Origin: Dermacentor variabilis
Taxonomy: Eukaryota; Arthropoda; Arachnida; Ixodida; Ixodidae
Assembly (NCBI RefSeq): GCF_050947875.1
Contig: NC_134574.1
Coordinates: 155,584,051-155,648,050 of the forward strand
Direction of reading: 5' to 3'
Length of the DNA: 64,000 nucleotides
Both the position numbers and the translations under genes were made by a program. Below, in pieces: positions 44,805 through 55,609 of this stretch (position 1 is its first letter; every line of letters starts with the position of its first letter). The notes beneath the pieces were generated by a model. It did no database searches. It was not told the DNA's origin and saw only the letters and a program-made list of their open reading frames with translations.

Positions 44805-45178
44805 ATGGTTTGAAACGCCACTTTCAAGACCTTCTGCACCACTCACGGTCACACTGCGCTGTCGGACGTGAAGAGGGAGAACTTTATTTTTCTTTTCTAA
44901 GCAGCCCGCTCTTTTCCCGCGAGGCTGATTTTTTAACATGCTTTGACGTTTCGTGATCGTCGAAGTAGAAAGCAAAAATTGCCGCCCGCTATCGATGGTT
45001 TGAAACACTGCTTTTGTGACGTTTTGCGCCACTCGCGGGCACACTGCGCCATCAGACATGAAGGCGGATAACCATATTTCTGTTTTCTTAGAAGTTCGAT
45101 TTTTTCCCGCCAAGCAGTAATTTTTTAACGCACTCCGAAGTTTCGCGATTGACAAAGTAGAAAGCAAAAATCGCCAGT
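44805..45178. repeat. Tandem duplication, two 190-bp units
   Basis: The word atggtttgaaac starts at 44805 and 44995. Both units continue with cactgcgc, ttttcccgc, tttttaac, gtttcg and gtagaaagcaaaaat in the same order, with visible divergence. It sits just upstream of the gag-like remnant and may be part of that element's terminal repeat. Confidence 0.7.
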
Positions 45179-45234
45179 ACGAATTTCGGGCTTCCTCAAC
45201 TTATATAACAGTTGAGGAAGCCCGAAATTCGTAT
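45178..45234. repeat. Hairpin, 24-bp arms
   Basis: tacgaatttcgggcttcctc and its reverse complement flank a short tatataac loop. It directly follows the 190-bp tandem pair. Confidence 0.85.
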
Positions 45235-45290
45235 TGCAATTGACGAAGTGGGTTTCGTGAGGTCGAGCTCACAAATACCTGGGAAAAGAC

Positions 45291-46290
45291 ATGTCGCGAG
45301 CAGAAAAGAGCAGAAGAGAAAAAGCGCGAGAGCAAAGAATGCAGGATGAAACTGAGCTCGCGGAAATAAGCCTAGAGCTAGCGAGATTAACACGCAAGGT
45401 GGATGCGGCGCCGCGCAAACGGAAAGCGTGGAAACGACGAGTGTGGTTCAGCCGCACGAAATAGGCGATGACATCGGTCTCTACCTGATTAATTTTGAAC
45501 GGATTCATGAGAAGCGATAGTTTCACCAGGGCACATGGCCGGAGCGGTTGTTTCAATTAATGCCGGGAGAAGTCGCGCAGGTCGTAGCCTGACTAAGCGC
45601 AGCTGAGGCAGGTATGTACAGTTTAGTGAAGGTGGTTTTTCTCGCAAAATGCAAGCTCTCCACAGAGGAACTTCAGGGGGAACCGATTTCCTTGAGCGGA
45701 ATACAGAAAGAGGGTCAGGTGCTGTGCTACGGCGCTGAACACAGTTCAAAGAAAGAGGATGAAACAGATACCTCCGGATACGTAGTTCAGCCGAAGGAGG
45801 AAATCGTTCCGATTTCCCCTTCCCGAAATTCAGGAAGACAGTCAGACGCTGAATTACGACGAAGAACACAGTGCAAAGAAAGAGGATGAAACAACTATCA
45901 CGGGAGGCATAGTTAAGCTGGAGGAGAGAATCTTTCTGATTTCCCCGACAGAAATTCAGGCAGTTGGCCAGGCTGAGGAGCCGCCAACGGATAGGAAAGA
46001 AAGGCACTCGGAAATGAACAAGAGAAACAGTGCTAAGAGAAAGCCGTCGCAAATGCAGAAAGGCGGCAGAGAAGGCAACGCGTCCGAATAAATTGAAAGC
46101 CACTAAAAGCTGTGGGGAGCGAAATGAAGGATTTAGAAAGGCGCGGTTGTCGGTTGGAGTGTGTCAAGTTAAGAGCGTGTTCGAGTCGTCAGACGAGGTT
46201 GAAAAGAAAGCGACATTCGGCGCAGAGGAGGACAAAAGCCAGGGCTATAATGTTCCACCTCGTTTAGTTCTTTTCAAGGTGTAGCCTCTA
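45291..46290 (+). pseudogene. Ty3-like retrotransposon gag remnant
   Basis: From an ATG the frame reads a coiled, charged segment (MSRAEKSRREKAREQRMQDE). After a stop, a capsid-like stretch follows with YLINFERIHEK and LFQLMPGEV, then Lys/Glu-rich segments with several stops. The order resembles gag of Ty3-type elements common in ticks. No protease or polymerase is seen. It is broken by multiple stops and frameshifts. Confidence 0.5.
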
Positions 46291-46918
46291 TGACAAGGGA
46301 GAGCTCAGCGGTCAGGCGACACGAAGTTGTCATACCAGACAGTGGATTAGTAGGGCAATGCCAAACGGCAGGTGGACAGTGCGACAGGTATCATTGCTCG
46401 GCAGCGAGGGGAATGGACTACGTGCCCTTTGTATTCACAGATTGACAAGTTTTACAGGAGCTTTCGGACAGCGCCCGCCCCGAGTATGGCTCAAGGAGAC
46501 GGTTTTCACGCAAGACAGATTGTTTTGTGCTCGCTGCTTTCCGGAAAATTAAATGTGAAGCCGCATTGGCAGTATGTGCGTTTCACAACAAATCAAAGTT
46601 TTACGCGAGGAGATTAGGGCGCAGGCAGCAGCTGCTGAGACAAGCAATATCGAGTATCGTCTATAAATGTCACTGTGTGCTTACGGAACAAATTAACGTG
46701 CACCTATAAGCTGCGCTTAAAACTTGGTCCAACACAAAGCCATTTTTTAAAAACCTCATTGCACCTCTATCACACTCGCACAAAAAAGCATGACCTGCTC
46801 CGCTGCGCGGATTAGGTTTTGATGGCTTGGAACGCTACCGGGTATTGCATGAATTCCAACCGTACATTTGTTTAGTTATAGCTCACAAAAAAAAATGTCG
46901 CGTCTCCTTATCACATTC

Positions 46919-47431
46919 TTAAAGGGACACTAAAGAGAAAAATGATTTCTTCTGCGTCACTAAATTACCTTTCTACGACAGTAAAAACACCGTTCTCTCC
47001 ACAATAAGACGCTTGGTAAGCCAGAAAAAGTGCAAGAACGAAAGACGGGTGGCGACGCCTCCTTGAAGTTCCTGCGGCTGGTCGCTGTGGCGTCATGGAT
47101 TTTGATGGCATCTTCTAGGTCCTACTCACTTATACAGTGGTGCAGATTCACTACATTGTGTTCCAAAGGAACCAAATATTAAACACAGCAAGTTTCGGTA
47201 ACCTTGACTCAGCCAACGCGGCCCAAATGCGAAAACATACTTTGGAGTCCCTGACGTCACACTAACGTACCGGCGTCGGGGTTTCGGCGCAAAATTAAAA
47301 TACTGATACTTCGACCTTCATTTTCTCGTCTAATAATCAAACTATTATTTTGACATGACTGCCTGCAGGGTTTTTAAACAATGCTTTATTAGTCTAAACT
47401 GATTTATTGTATCGATTTAGTGTCCCTTTAA
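46919..47431. mobile_element. TTAA-ended inverted-repeat element, short form (513 bp)
   Basis: Both ends are ttaaagggacactaaa in inverted orientation (16 bp perfect), with TTAA outermost, as in the element at 37326-38652; the interiors differ. No coding capacity is seen. This looks like a non-autonomous relative. Confidence 0.8.
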
Positions 47432-48108
47432 GAGAGATAGGCCTGATGGACACGTGGCAAAACACCGCAGTGATGCTATAAGAGACACTCGGGTGCAGCA
47501 GCTCCGAGACTTGATCGCCAGGCCCAAACCCGTCTGTTTCTACAACTCACCACCAACCACCACCATGTCGCAGAAGTACTATTTTAAGTTCTCCGGAAGG
47601 AATGAAGCTTACAGAGTTGCACCAACACGGTGCAAGAAATTGGTTTATAAAACGCCTTTTTCGATCGTATCTTTTTCAGAATCATTATTGTGTTCATCAG
47701 AGCGCTGGCAACATTTCCGTCGGTGCTCGGGTTCATTTCCAAATGATGTCACTAACTGAGCGATAGGTCGAGCCGCTCAATGTTGCCAGTATCGCTTGAA
47801 AGTTTATTTCGCAAGTGCGCTGCTTTCTTGCGCCGTTTGGCAATTCGTAGTGCTAAAACACGCGGAGAATAGATAGAGCAGAACATCAACGGGGCACACA
47901 CGAATAGCGCTACGTGCTTCCGCATTATGTGTTAAATGTGTTTTATGGTCCACGTAAGCTCTTGGTTCACTCGGGCGAAGTTCTCATTTCTCAACCTCTT
48001 TATGCGCGAAAGGTATCATTGTTCAGGATCATGAACGCACGTGGAGTGTGAAGGAATACAACTTCATAAAATCATTGTAACCTTCATTGGAGGGTGAGAC
48101 AGATGGGC
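47432..48108. other. Stretch without a supportable gene
   Basis: A 101-codon open frame (47454-47759, containing MSQKYYFKFSGRNEAYRVAP) shows no domain I know. Nothing else stands out. Confidence 0.35.
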
Positions 48109-48412
48109 GACATCCTGATATTTAACTGGGGATCAAGCTTACCCAAGGGTACAGAAAGGGTGATGAGGGATCACCCCCCCCTCTAGCTCCTCCCCCCCTA
48201 ATTCCTAATTACGACATCCTGATATTTAACTGGTGATCCAGCTTAGATAAGGGCATAGAAAGGGTGATGAGGGATCACCCCTCCTACACTCCCCTCCCAT
48301 AATTCCTGGTTACGACATCCTGGTATTTAACTGGTGATCGAGCTTAGCCAAGGGCATAGAAAGGGTGATGAGAGATCGCCCCTCCTACCCCCTCCCCTAA
48401 TTCCTGGTTACT
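48109..48412. repeat. Tandem repeat, three units of 101-104 bp
   Basis: The word gacatcctg(a/g)tatttaactgg begins at 48109, 48213 and 48314. Each unit continues with agggtgatga and ends in a C-rich tract followed by taattcct. The flank to the right (48420-48520) is C-rich and includes a partial unit (aattcctggctacg). Confidence 0.9.
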
Positions 48413-48520
48413 AGGTAGCCGCCTGCCTATGCCCCTCCCTCTCTGCCCCCCTCCCCACTCAAATGCGTGGCCCCCACTCCCCCCATCCCTGAAAAGAATT
48501 CCTGGCTACGCCACTGGCCT

Positions 48521-49570
48521 GAACGTATTGTACTTTGTGCGATATCGCATGTCTCCTACCCTCCGACTCTACACATTCTATCTCTGCAGTTGTGTTTGCT
48601 GCTAGAAGTAGGAGTTTCGAAGCTAGCGGAGGATAAAAAAAATAACGCGCTAGCTCAACGTTGATCATTCCATCGTTGTACCTTATGCTACGTCGTTGAA
48701 ACGCCCGAACACTGTGCAGACCAGTACAAATTTCTGTCTTAGAAGTATAAGGAAATCAAGCTACAACTGCCCGTGCATTTATTCGAATTTCACCTGCTGT
48801 GGTGACTTAGTGGTCGTCAACGTCCACTTCGAGGCGCCAGGAGTTGGAAGTCCTGTTTTTGCATGCGTCTGGCGCAAACCGGTTGGGACGGAATGAACAA
48901 TTATTCTCTGTTGGAAGAATCAGTTTGGGGTTTTCTTTGGAACAGTGACATGTTACAATAACCTGTGGTGATTTCGTAACTATCGTTACGGTCATTGAAA
49001 GAGAACTAACATTAGTGAGCGATATTGAATGGTCTAAATGAAGCGGCACATGCAACAGGGTCCCCCCCCCCCCCCCTTTCTTTTAAAATGAAATGTCATC
49101 GCGCCGATGAGAGGGAGCAGTATGAAGGATTCTTATTCAAGTTCGCCTGTCAAAACTCAAAACTTCACGAGGCATTTCCTTTTCATAAAGTGGGAGTGTC
49201 GCAAGATGCATCTTCGCCAGCAGTGCGTCTCTTTTGAATCTGGTTATTAAAAAAAAAAAACAGAATTTAAAGTTGACGAACAACACGAGGTACCTGTTGA
49301 GCCCCGATCAATTGTCTCTGCAAAATAAGACATCAGTGAACTTAATTCGCTTTCTTACGCGTGCACTTCAATTGTTAATAACGCGAAACACACCGTGCGT
49401 TTTGTGTCGAAATGTAAGCCACGACCTCTACTGTCACGCCGAGTCTGCGATGTGTCTGGCGAGTTCACTGACCATTTTGACATTAAGTTGGCAAGCGATA
49501 CACTGTTGGTCTTTTTTTTTATGGCAGGTTAAGCGCGTACTCGTAGCTCACTGTACGTTTTGTGTAGTCT
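48521..49570. other. Stretch without a supportable gene
   Basis: Contains a C16 run near 49061 and an A13 run near 49248. Open frames here have no recognisable domain. Confidence 0.4.
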
Positions 49571-49583
49571 TTCATTTACATGA

Positions 49584-49823
49584 CCCGCCGTGGTTGCTCA
49601 GTGGCTATGGTGTTGGGCTGCTGAGCACGAGGTCGCGGGATCGAATCCCGGCCACGGCGGCCGCATTTCGATGGGGGCGAAATGCGAAAACACCCGTGTG
49701 CTTAGATTTAGGTGCACGTTAAAGAACCCCAGGTGGTCAAAATTTCCGGAGTCCTCCACTACGGCGTGCCTCATAATCAGAAAGTGGTTTTGGCACGTAA
49801 AACCCCAAATATTATTATTATTG
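49584..49823 (+). mobile_element. Ruka-like SINE, copy 2
   Basis: Full-length, from cccgccgtggttgctcagtg to an (att)n tail, with 12-bp duplication TCATTTACATGA (49572-49583 and 49824-49835). Very similar to the copy in the mariner, differing at few positions; it is the cleanest copy in the window. Confidence 0.92.
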
Positions 49824-50305
49824 TCATTTACATGAGAACGAACCCGAAGCCTCAAAAAGCGTACATCCAGTGATTGTACTTCACCGCACTACCCACTTAC
49901 TGCGCTTCAATGCGGGAAAACTGCGTTGACTTTTTTCTTTTAATTTCTTTTGCAGTGCAGTTACAGTTACAGCATAGCAGCGCCGAAACTTGTGCGAGCT
50001 TGTACGAGTGCATTGGTCAGGACTGAAACACTGATATAACGCAGCATACGCAGTTATGAGCATACGCAAGTTACGAGTGAGTGTCGTAAACATGTAAGTT
50101 AATGGAAGGGAGTATACCTTCTCGACGTTGCTACGTGAAAGATGTCGAAATTTGGTCGATTTTTTGAAATCCATAAAAAAATAATTCCTGCCTATTGAGT
50201 TACGCCGGTGCATTGTGGGGGAGTTCGACACATGGCCGAAAGGGCAACGTCTATAATTCCTATAAGTATGAGCCGAGTGCAATAGCACTGGTGCACGAAC
50301 TTTCG

Positions 50306-50375
50306 GTGCAAGTTAAATAATCTAGATGGTCGAAAAGCTTTGGGTACACCCAGACTATGGCGTCTTTCAAAGCTA
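50306..50375 (+). repeat. Possible diverged SINE fragment
   Basis: ggtgcaagttaaataatcta, gatggtcgaaaa and cagactatggcgtc follow the order of the SINE 3' body, with many changes and no ends. Weak. Confidence 0.35.
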
Positions 50376-50399
50376 TTTGTTGCATTGTAACGGTAAATA

Positions 50400-50930
50400 G
50401 GAGCGTAGCCGGCCGGGTGGGGGGTGGGTGGGCGGCTTATGGGACTTCAGTTCCCCCCCCTCCCCGAAATTTTTTTCTTGCTGTCATGCTGCGCCGACCA
50501 AAACAGCCCCCGGCGCCGGAAATCACGCTGGATTTTGTCTTGAATGTGCTTTTCACGCTCGAAAAGATATTTCAGCGCGAACATTGCGAAATCGGGCTGG
50601 ATTTCTCGGCAACGCCCACGCACCGGGAGCCACATATCGTAACGCAAGGCGCCCCACCGAGCACAAAGTTTCAAGGGCGTTTTGATGGCGAGCGGGCTCG
50701 TCGCGGCATCTCGCGGAGGCCGCGGAACCTACGGAGAACATGAATTTCAATTCTGAAACGTTATGGGTCTAAAGTTCTCATAAACTTTCGATGCGAAAGG
50801 TGCATTGACATTTCCAAAGTCGTGCTTTACATTTTCAATTCCGGCACTTTGAGGGTCTAATGTTGCTATAAACATTTGACGCCAAAGGTGCATTGACTTT
50901 TCTAAAGTCGTACAACGGACCACACGACGA
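50400..50930. repeat. GC-rich repeat with G/C runs and an internal duplication
   Basis: Begins with gagcgtagccgg and long G and C runs, a repeat seen commonly in ticks by recall. At 50764-50824 and 50871-50930 a segment is duplicated: gggtctaa(a/t)gtt.., aaaggtgcattgac, tctaaagtcgt. The two copies differ at several bases. Confidence 0.45.
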
Positions 50931-51305
50931 GACAAGCCAAACCAACACGTTATCAGACAAGTTCACAAAGCACGCAGCAAGGTCTGATGAGACGAAACGT
51001 TGTGGTGGTTCATTTGTGCCGTCATGTCACAGAAAAGAATATCGCTAAACACCCATTTTCTTTTCTAACGTCATCTTTGGAACGAATGTTACGGATATGA
51101 ATGAAATAGCTGTGTAACTCACAACAGCATTTATAAATCGGTTTTATGCGTCGGTGGCCTGCTACGGTAGCAGAGACTGTTTGAAAACTAGGAAAATGAG
51201 TATTTAGATCCTATAGTCTGCGTTTGGTGAGACCGTCTGCTCGCGTAATGCTCTAATATTATTTAGGGAATCTTAGACTATGTCAGACGACTTCTGTACG
51301 TTTTT

Positions 51306-51539
51306 AAATATTATGGGATTTTACGTGCCAAAACCACCTTCTGATTTATGAGGCACGCCGTAGTGGAGCACTCCGGAAATTCGGACCACCTGGGGTTCTT
51401 TAATGTGCAACTAAATCTAAGTACACGGGTGCTTTCGCATTTCGCCTCCATCGAAATGCGGCCGCCGTGGCCGGGATTCGATCCCGCGACCTCGTGCTCA
51501 GCAGCCCAACACCACAGCCACTGAGCAACCACGGCGGGT
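51306..51539 (-). mobile_element. Ruka-like SINE, copy 3 (minus strand)
   Basis: Reverse-oriented full-length copy with a 14-bp duplication TTCTGTACGTTTTT (51292-51305 and 51540-51553). It begins with the 3' tail aaatattatgggatttt and ends with the tRNA-like head. Confidence 0.92.
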
Positions 51540-51553
51540 TTCTGTACGTTTTT

Positions 51554-52421
51554 GTTAAACTGACTAGTTTTTATTGGAGCGACGACAGTGGACCTTTCTC
51601 GAAATAAATATAAGCTCTTTGCCTACTGACATCGCATGAACTGAAGCACCTGGTATAGTCAATGCGCGTGGTTCTCGGTGGTCTCCAGAATCCGGCCGCC
51701 AAAAGTGCCCTGCAGGTGCTCGCCGTACTAGAGCCGCTTATCACAGCTCTATCACAGCTCTATCACGCAGGGGAGGCCCACACACCAGCTTCGTATTAGC
51801 GCCTTTATCTCTGTAGGTTCATTTGAACTATAGTGACTATGGGCAAGATACGGAAACCGGTAGTGGCTTCATTGATGAGATTTCTGAATGCTTATCACCA
51901 TTATGTTGAACTTACTTTCACCGGTGTGCATCCCTACTTCTATGTCATCAGCATGCCTCATCACACCTTTATGTTCACGTTCCCACTCTCTCTGTGCAGA
52001 GTAGCAGGCTAGAGCGCGTTAGTTCAGGCCGACCTCTCTGCCTTCCTTCAAGTAAATTCTCTCTCGCGTTGTCAAAAAGGAACGTGTGTGTACTTTCACT
52101 GCGCTATTCATAGTTGCAATGACTGATATATCTTATTTTAAGACAGAGAGCAGCACCAAACAGAGGTCGTGACAATACACTTTAACGTCTATCATAATTC
52201 TACTGTACCGATGTGCGCATGTTTGTAATGGCCGTGTAGGTTATGACGCGCACAGAAACATTAGTTGTCCTTTCTATCTATAGGTCTATATGTCTCGTCT
52301 CCTCGGAAGTCGACTATTCGGGAGAAAAATGGAAAACAAGGTACGCTGCTTTGAAATGTGAAAAGCCACCGCCAATCGCCCACATGCCTACAAAATATCT
52401 ACTGCGATTCTACAACGTCAC
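51554..52421. other. Stretch without a supportable gene
   Basis: AT/GC mixed sequence, no recognisable element. A short direct repeat (tatcacagctc, 51739-51760) is visible. Confidence 0.4.
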
Positions 52422-52424
52422 TAC

Positions 52425-53062
52425 TGGCGTTTTTCACTGGTCGATCTGGAGCGGCCGCCGAAATCCTCGAGCGAGCGCTCGGGTTTCACGAATCCGAATC
52501 GGCCAGCGGAGCGCAATAACGCTCCGCGGCGGATCACACAGGAAGTCTGCGTACACGTCGCACGAACCGGTTCCGAAAACCATGCCATACTTCCGTTCTG
52601 TACGTTTCCACGGCAACCAAACTCGCCGACCCCCGTGTGTAATTTGACCATGGCAGTCGCATAGTCCGTCATTTCCATGTCGCGCCCGCAAGGATTGTGC
52701 ATGGACAACGTGCATAGAAGTTTTCGTACAGCACTTGCGTCACTTCGTAATCGCTGTCGTCCGCGCTCTCATCGCTAAACGCGAGCGCTGCAGCAGCACC
52801 GAACGCAGCCATTTTGCGAAGCAACACAATGTTGTGCGTACCAACCGGGTACCGATTTCGCTTGAAAACGGAAGTGACGCGAGCTATTTCCGCCCGAATC
52901 CGCGCCTCGGCGGCGGAGCAAGTGAGAGCGATCCGGCGCGGAGCGAGTTGATCCGAAACGACCAGTGGAACGCGCGAACCCGCTCCAGATCGACCAGTGA
53001 AATTCGGATTCGTTGCCACGGAGCGAGAAATTCTGCTCCGAATCGACCAGTGAAAAACGCCA
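52425..53062 (-). mobile_element. Harbinger-like non-autonomous element, copy 2 (638 bp)
   Basis: Inverted ends start tggcgtttttcactggtcga on both sides; TAC flanks both sides (52422-52424 and 53063-53065). Its length is one base more than copy 1 at 11869-12505. On the minus strand it keeps a clean start codon and a 47-residue frame (52812-52669, listed separately). The 3-bp duplications at both copies argue for PIF/Harbinger-type integration. Confidence 0.78.
52669..52812 (-). CDS. Truncated Harbinger-type transposase N-terminus (47 aa)
   Basis: MAAFGAAAALAFSDESADDS is followed by DYEVTQVLYENFY and 14 more residues, then a stop. The acidic Ser/Asp/Glu stretch right after the start is like the N-terminal exon of Harbinger-type transposases. 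No DDE region follows, so it cannot catalyse transposition. The same stretch is present but degraded in copy 1, so it belongs to the family and not to this site alone. Confidence 0.45.
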   Translation of the reverse strand: MAAFGAAAALAFSDESADDSDYEVTQVLYENFYARCPCTILAGATWK

Positions 53063-53065
53063 TAC

Positions 53066-54085
53066 GACAAAGTGCGAGCCTTTCTTTCTCGAAAACACCG
53101 ATCCTGCATAGAAACAATTTTGGATCAAAGGAAGACTGTGAGAAATACTGCAGAAGTTAGATCGACACTTTCTTCGACGAGATATTCATCAAATGTCGTC
53201 GTATGCGCCTTATATCGCCTCGAAAATGGTTATTTATTTCTCGTTATCGGCTCCTGCACTCGCATTTTGTTATTCTTAGCAATCCTTATTGCTGTTGCTA
53301 ATGAAACAGTTTCTTCTTGACATCAGAAATAAGTTTCAATAAGGTCTAGATTAGGCGTGGTCGAATGGAGGCATTGCCGAATCGAATCGTATACGAATAT
53401 TCCAGAAAGATCACCTTTGAATATCCTATGGAATATCTAAAGTTCACGATATCAAGAAAAAAAGTTAATGGAAATGTTCCCGGAAGTTTAGTTGCCAACA
53501 AAAGGCTCATTTACAATATTTGAAAGATCTAGTGCCTTCAACAACCGCATTTTAGCTCAACTGAGAAGCTTGTAAATGAGATACAAAAAGTACATTCGCA
53601 TATGTTGCACAATAATAAAAAGAAAGGAAGAATACCTCATAAAATGCTTGTGATAGACTGCTGTACTCGCTGAAGGAGCTAATGGCAACACTGCAATACC
53701 CTGCATTGTTTCGCAAGAAATCGAAAATGGTGAAATTGACCAATAAATTGCCTTGTCTAAATAAAGATATCGAATGGTAAAGGCTACCTAAGGAGAGACA
53801 GACGTATGCAACGGCTGGCAACTATGGTGTATGAGTGACCTCTCCATGTGTTTATTCAGAAAGTGGGTCGTCGCCGCAACTGCCGCAGAACTGCGTTATC
53901 GCAAATATAGCAGTTCGGTTCAGAGCGTGCGAAACCGAAACTATACTCACGGCCGACTACTTTCTGTGGCCATGAAGGGAAAGCTGCGGAGGCAAAGCGC
54001 GAACAAGTGAGAGCGCTTCCGAAAAAGAATCCCACGTTTTAGAACACGATAGTTTAGGTTGGGGAAGACAAAACATAAACGCCTT
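53066..54085. other. Stretch without a supportable gene
   Basis: AT-rich to about 53.8 kb, then increasingly GC-rich. I see no element or domain. Confidence 0.4.
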
Positions 54086-55080
54086 ATTAGCAACAGGTAA
54101 ATGAGGCAGAACACGCCACTGAGTGTAAGCGTTCACTTATTTTGCGGCTTTTCTCGTCCGCGTCTGGGGCTACGCGAAACCGCCGCACGTGGAAGCTGCG
54201 TCGATTCTGCGTCTGTTCCGAGATTTCCAAAAGCACTCTCAAACGCTGCCGGACTACTTGGCGCAGTAACACACGTGCAGCAGCCACGCGCCCGTAGCCT
54301 CCTTTCCCTTCATAGCCACAGAAAGTTGTCCGCGAGTATTGGGAACTGCAGCGGTGGCCAGAAGGAGCTACGACAGTTTTCACGCGTAACTAAAACATGC
54401 TGACACCGTCCGGTATAGGGAGGCCACGAAGATGGCGCAACATATTTAACAGACGCGCGCCTGTATCAACGTTTGCATAGCCCGATGCGCGCAGCCAAGT
54501 TATGTCCATGGCCATGCGCGCTGCGTTGAGCGCATGCGCTGCTACGTCCTGTAGCACGTCGGTTCCCTGTCACGTGAGGAGCCGCGAAAAGTGCGTCTCA
54601 AGACGATTGGTGGGTGAATCTTCAGACACGAAATCACTGCATGCGCTATACTGGAAGCTGTGTCCACCGCTCGCTATAGGCTGTGTTACGGCGCCGCCGA
54701 TGACACGCGAAGCTTCGGCGCTGGTTGCCTATAGGAAGCTGCAACGAGCGCAAGGCCACGCCCCTCGATATGACGTTCTGCTTACGTCACTCAGCAGCGG
54801 GCAGCCATCGCGCTGCGACAGCGAGGGTGGACACGCGCAGCGCGCTTGCCGGCACATTCGCAGTGACACGTATTACCGAGTTAGCCGGGTTGGCGTCAAA
54901 GACGTTCATTGAAGATCGACACACGCCTACTGTGTAAAGTGGCTTTTACGGCTAAGGTCTTTGCAGACGTCAGACTTCTTAAATGTTCAGCGCGAAAGAC
55001 GAGCGTCAGCAGTAAGGCACGGATGACAGCCCCGACTCAAGACAGATAAGTTTTCTTAAAAAATTTCTTACGCTCCCTAT
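54086..55080. other. CpG-rich stretch, possible promoter region
   Basis: CpG is visibly dense compared with neighbours, and the NRF1-like palindrome gcgcatgcgc occurs at about 54529-54540. Several long frames overlap on both strands, none with a known domain. The sequence lies directly upstream of the possible exon at 55096. Confidence 0.35.
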
Positions 55081-55095
55081 ATGTGCTGACGGAAT

Positions 55096-55368
55096 ATGTG
55101 TCCTTCTGGGGGAAAAAGAAGAAACCGCAGGGCTGCCGTCTGTGTCCTCTTGACTTTTCTAGAGACATGTTCCTCTCAAACTTTACACCAACAAGTACAA
55201 ATTATACCAACTAACTTTATAAACTGTCAGTTCTTCGTAGACGTGCAACAGCACGAGTCGGACGGCTATGCGTCAATGCCTTCATCTCGTCCTTTTTTTG
55301 AAAATTTTGATTACTTCGGTTCTTTCATCATTTTTTTTGTTTGTTGTCACACGGCAGCGAACGCCTAA
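55096..55368 (+). CDS. Possible exon with signal-anchor (unknown protein)
   Basis: I do not recognise this 90-residue frame. It starts MCPSGGKRRNRRAAVCVLLT, a basic run followed by a hydrophobic stretch like a signal peptide or anchor, then a polar segment with a Cys (NFINCQFFVDVQQHESDGYA). The last part is aromatic-rich and may be beyond a splice site. No clear GT donor or downstream exon could be assigned before the inverted-repeat element at 55376. It could be chance. Confidence 0.22.
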   Translation: MCPSGGKRRNRRAAVCVLLTFLETCSSQTLHQQVQIIPTNFINCQFFVDVQQHESDGYASMPSSRPFFENFDYFGSFIIFFVCCHTAANA

Positions 55369-55375
55369 GTACAAG

Positions 55376-55578
55376 GTGTACCAGCTAACATTAGTCAACC
55401 TACTCATTAAAAAATAAAATAAATAAATTGATTTAAGGTTCGGTTTCAAGGCCTGTGGTATTCGGTTTGCAAACCTCTGACGACTGCAACACCGCAAGTG
55501 TTATAATTGTATCTTGCACCGTGCCATATATAGTCTTTTTTTTTCGTTCAAGAGCTTGGCTAACGTTAGCTGGGACAC
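55376..55578. mobile_element. Inverted-repeat MITE (about 200 bp)
   Basis: Left gtgtaccagctaacattagt and right, reversed, gtgtcccagctaacgttagc are imperfect inverted repeats. An element with this end occurs at 60253-60400 (cagggtgtttcagccagctt), which looks like another fragment of the family. Contains an A/T-rich middle. Confidence 0.65.
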
Positions 55579-55609
55579 ACGGTATTATAGACAGCGCCGA
55601 GCCAAATTG

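Noticed and set aside
47454..47759. 101-codon frame following the TTAA element
   Set aside because: No domain and no splice or transcription evidence; left as unannotated sequence.
48109..48412. Repeats considered as a CRISPR array or replication origin iterons
   Set aside because: The units are 101-104 bp, nearly identical along their length, with no repeat-spacer alternation.
54502..54912. 136-codon frame in the CpG-rich stretch
   Set aside because: No domain; the other strand and frames are also open.
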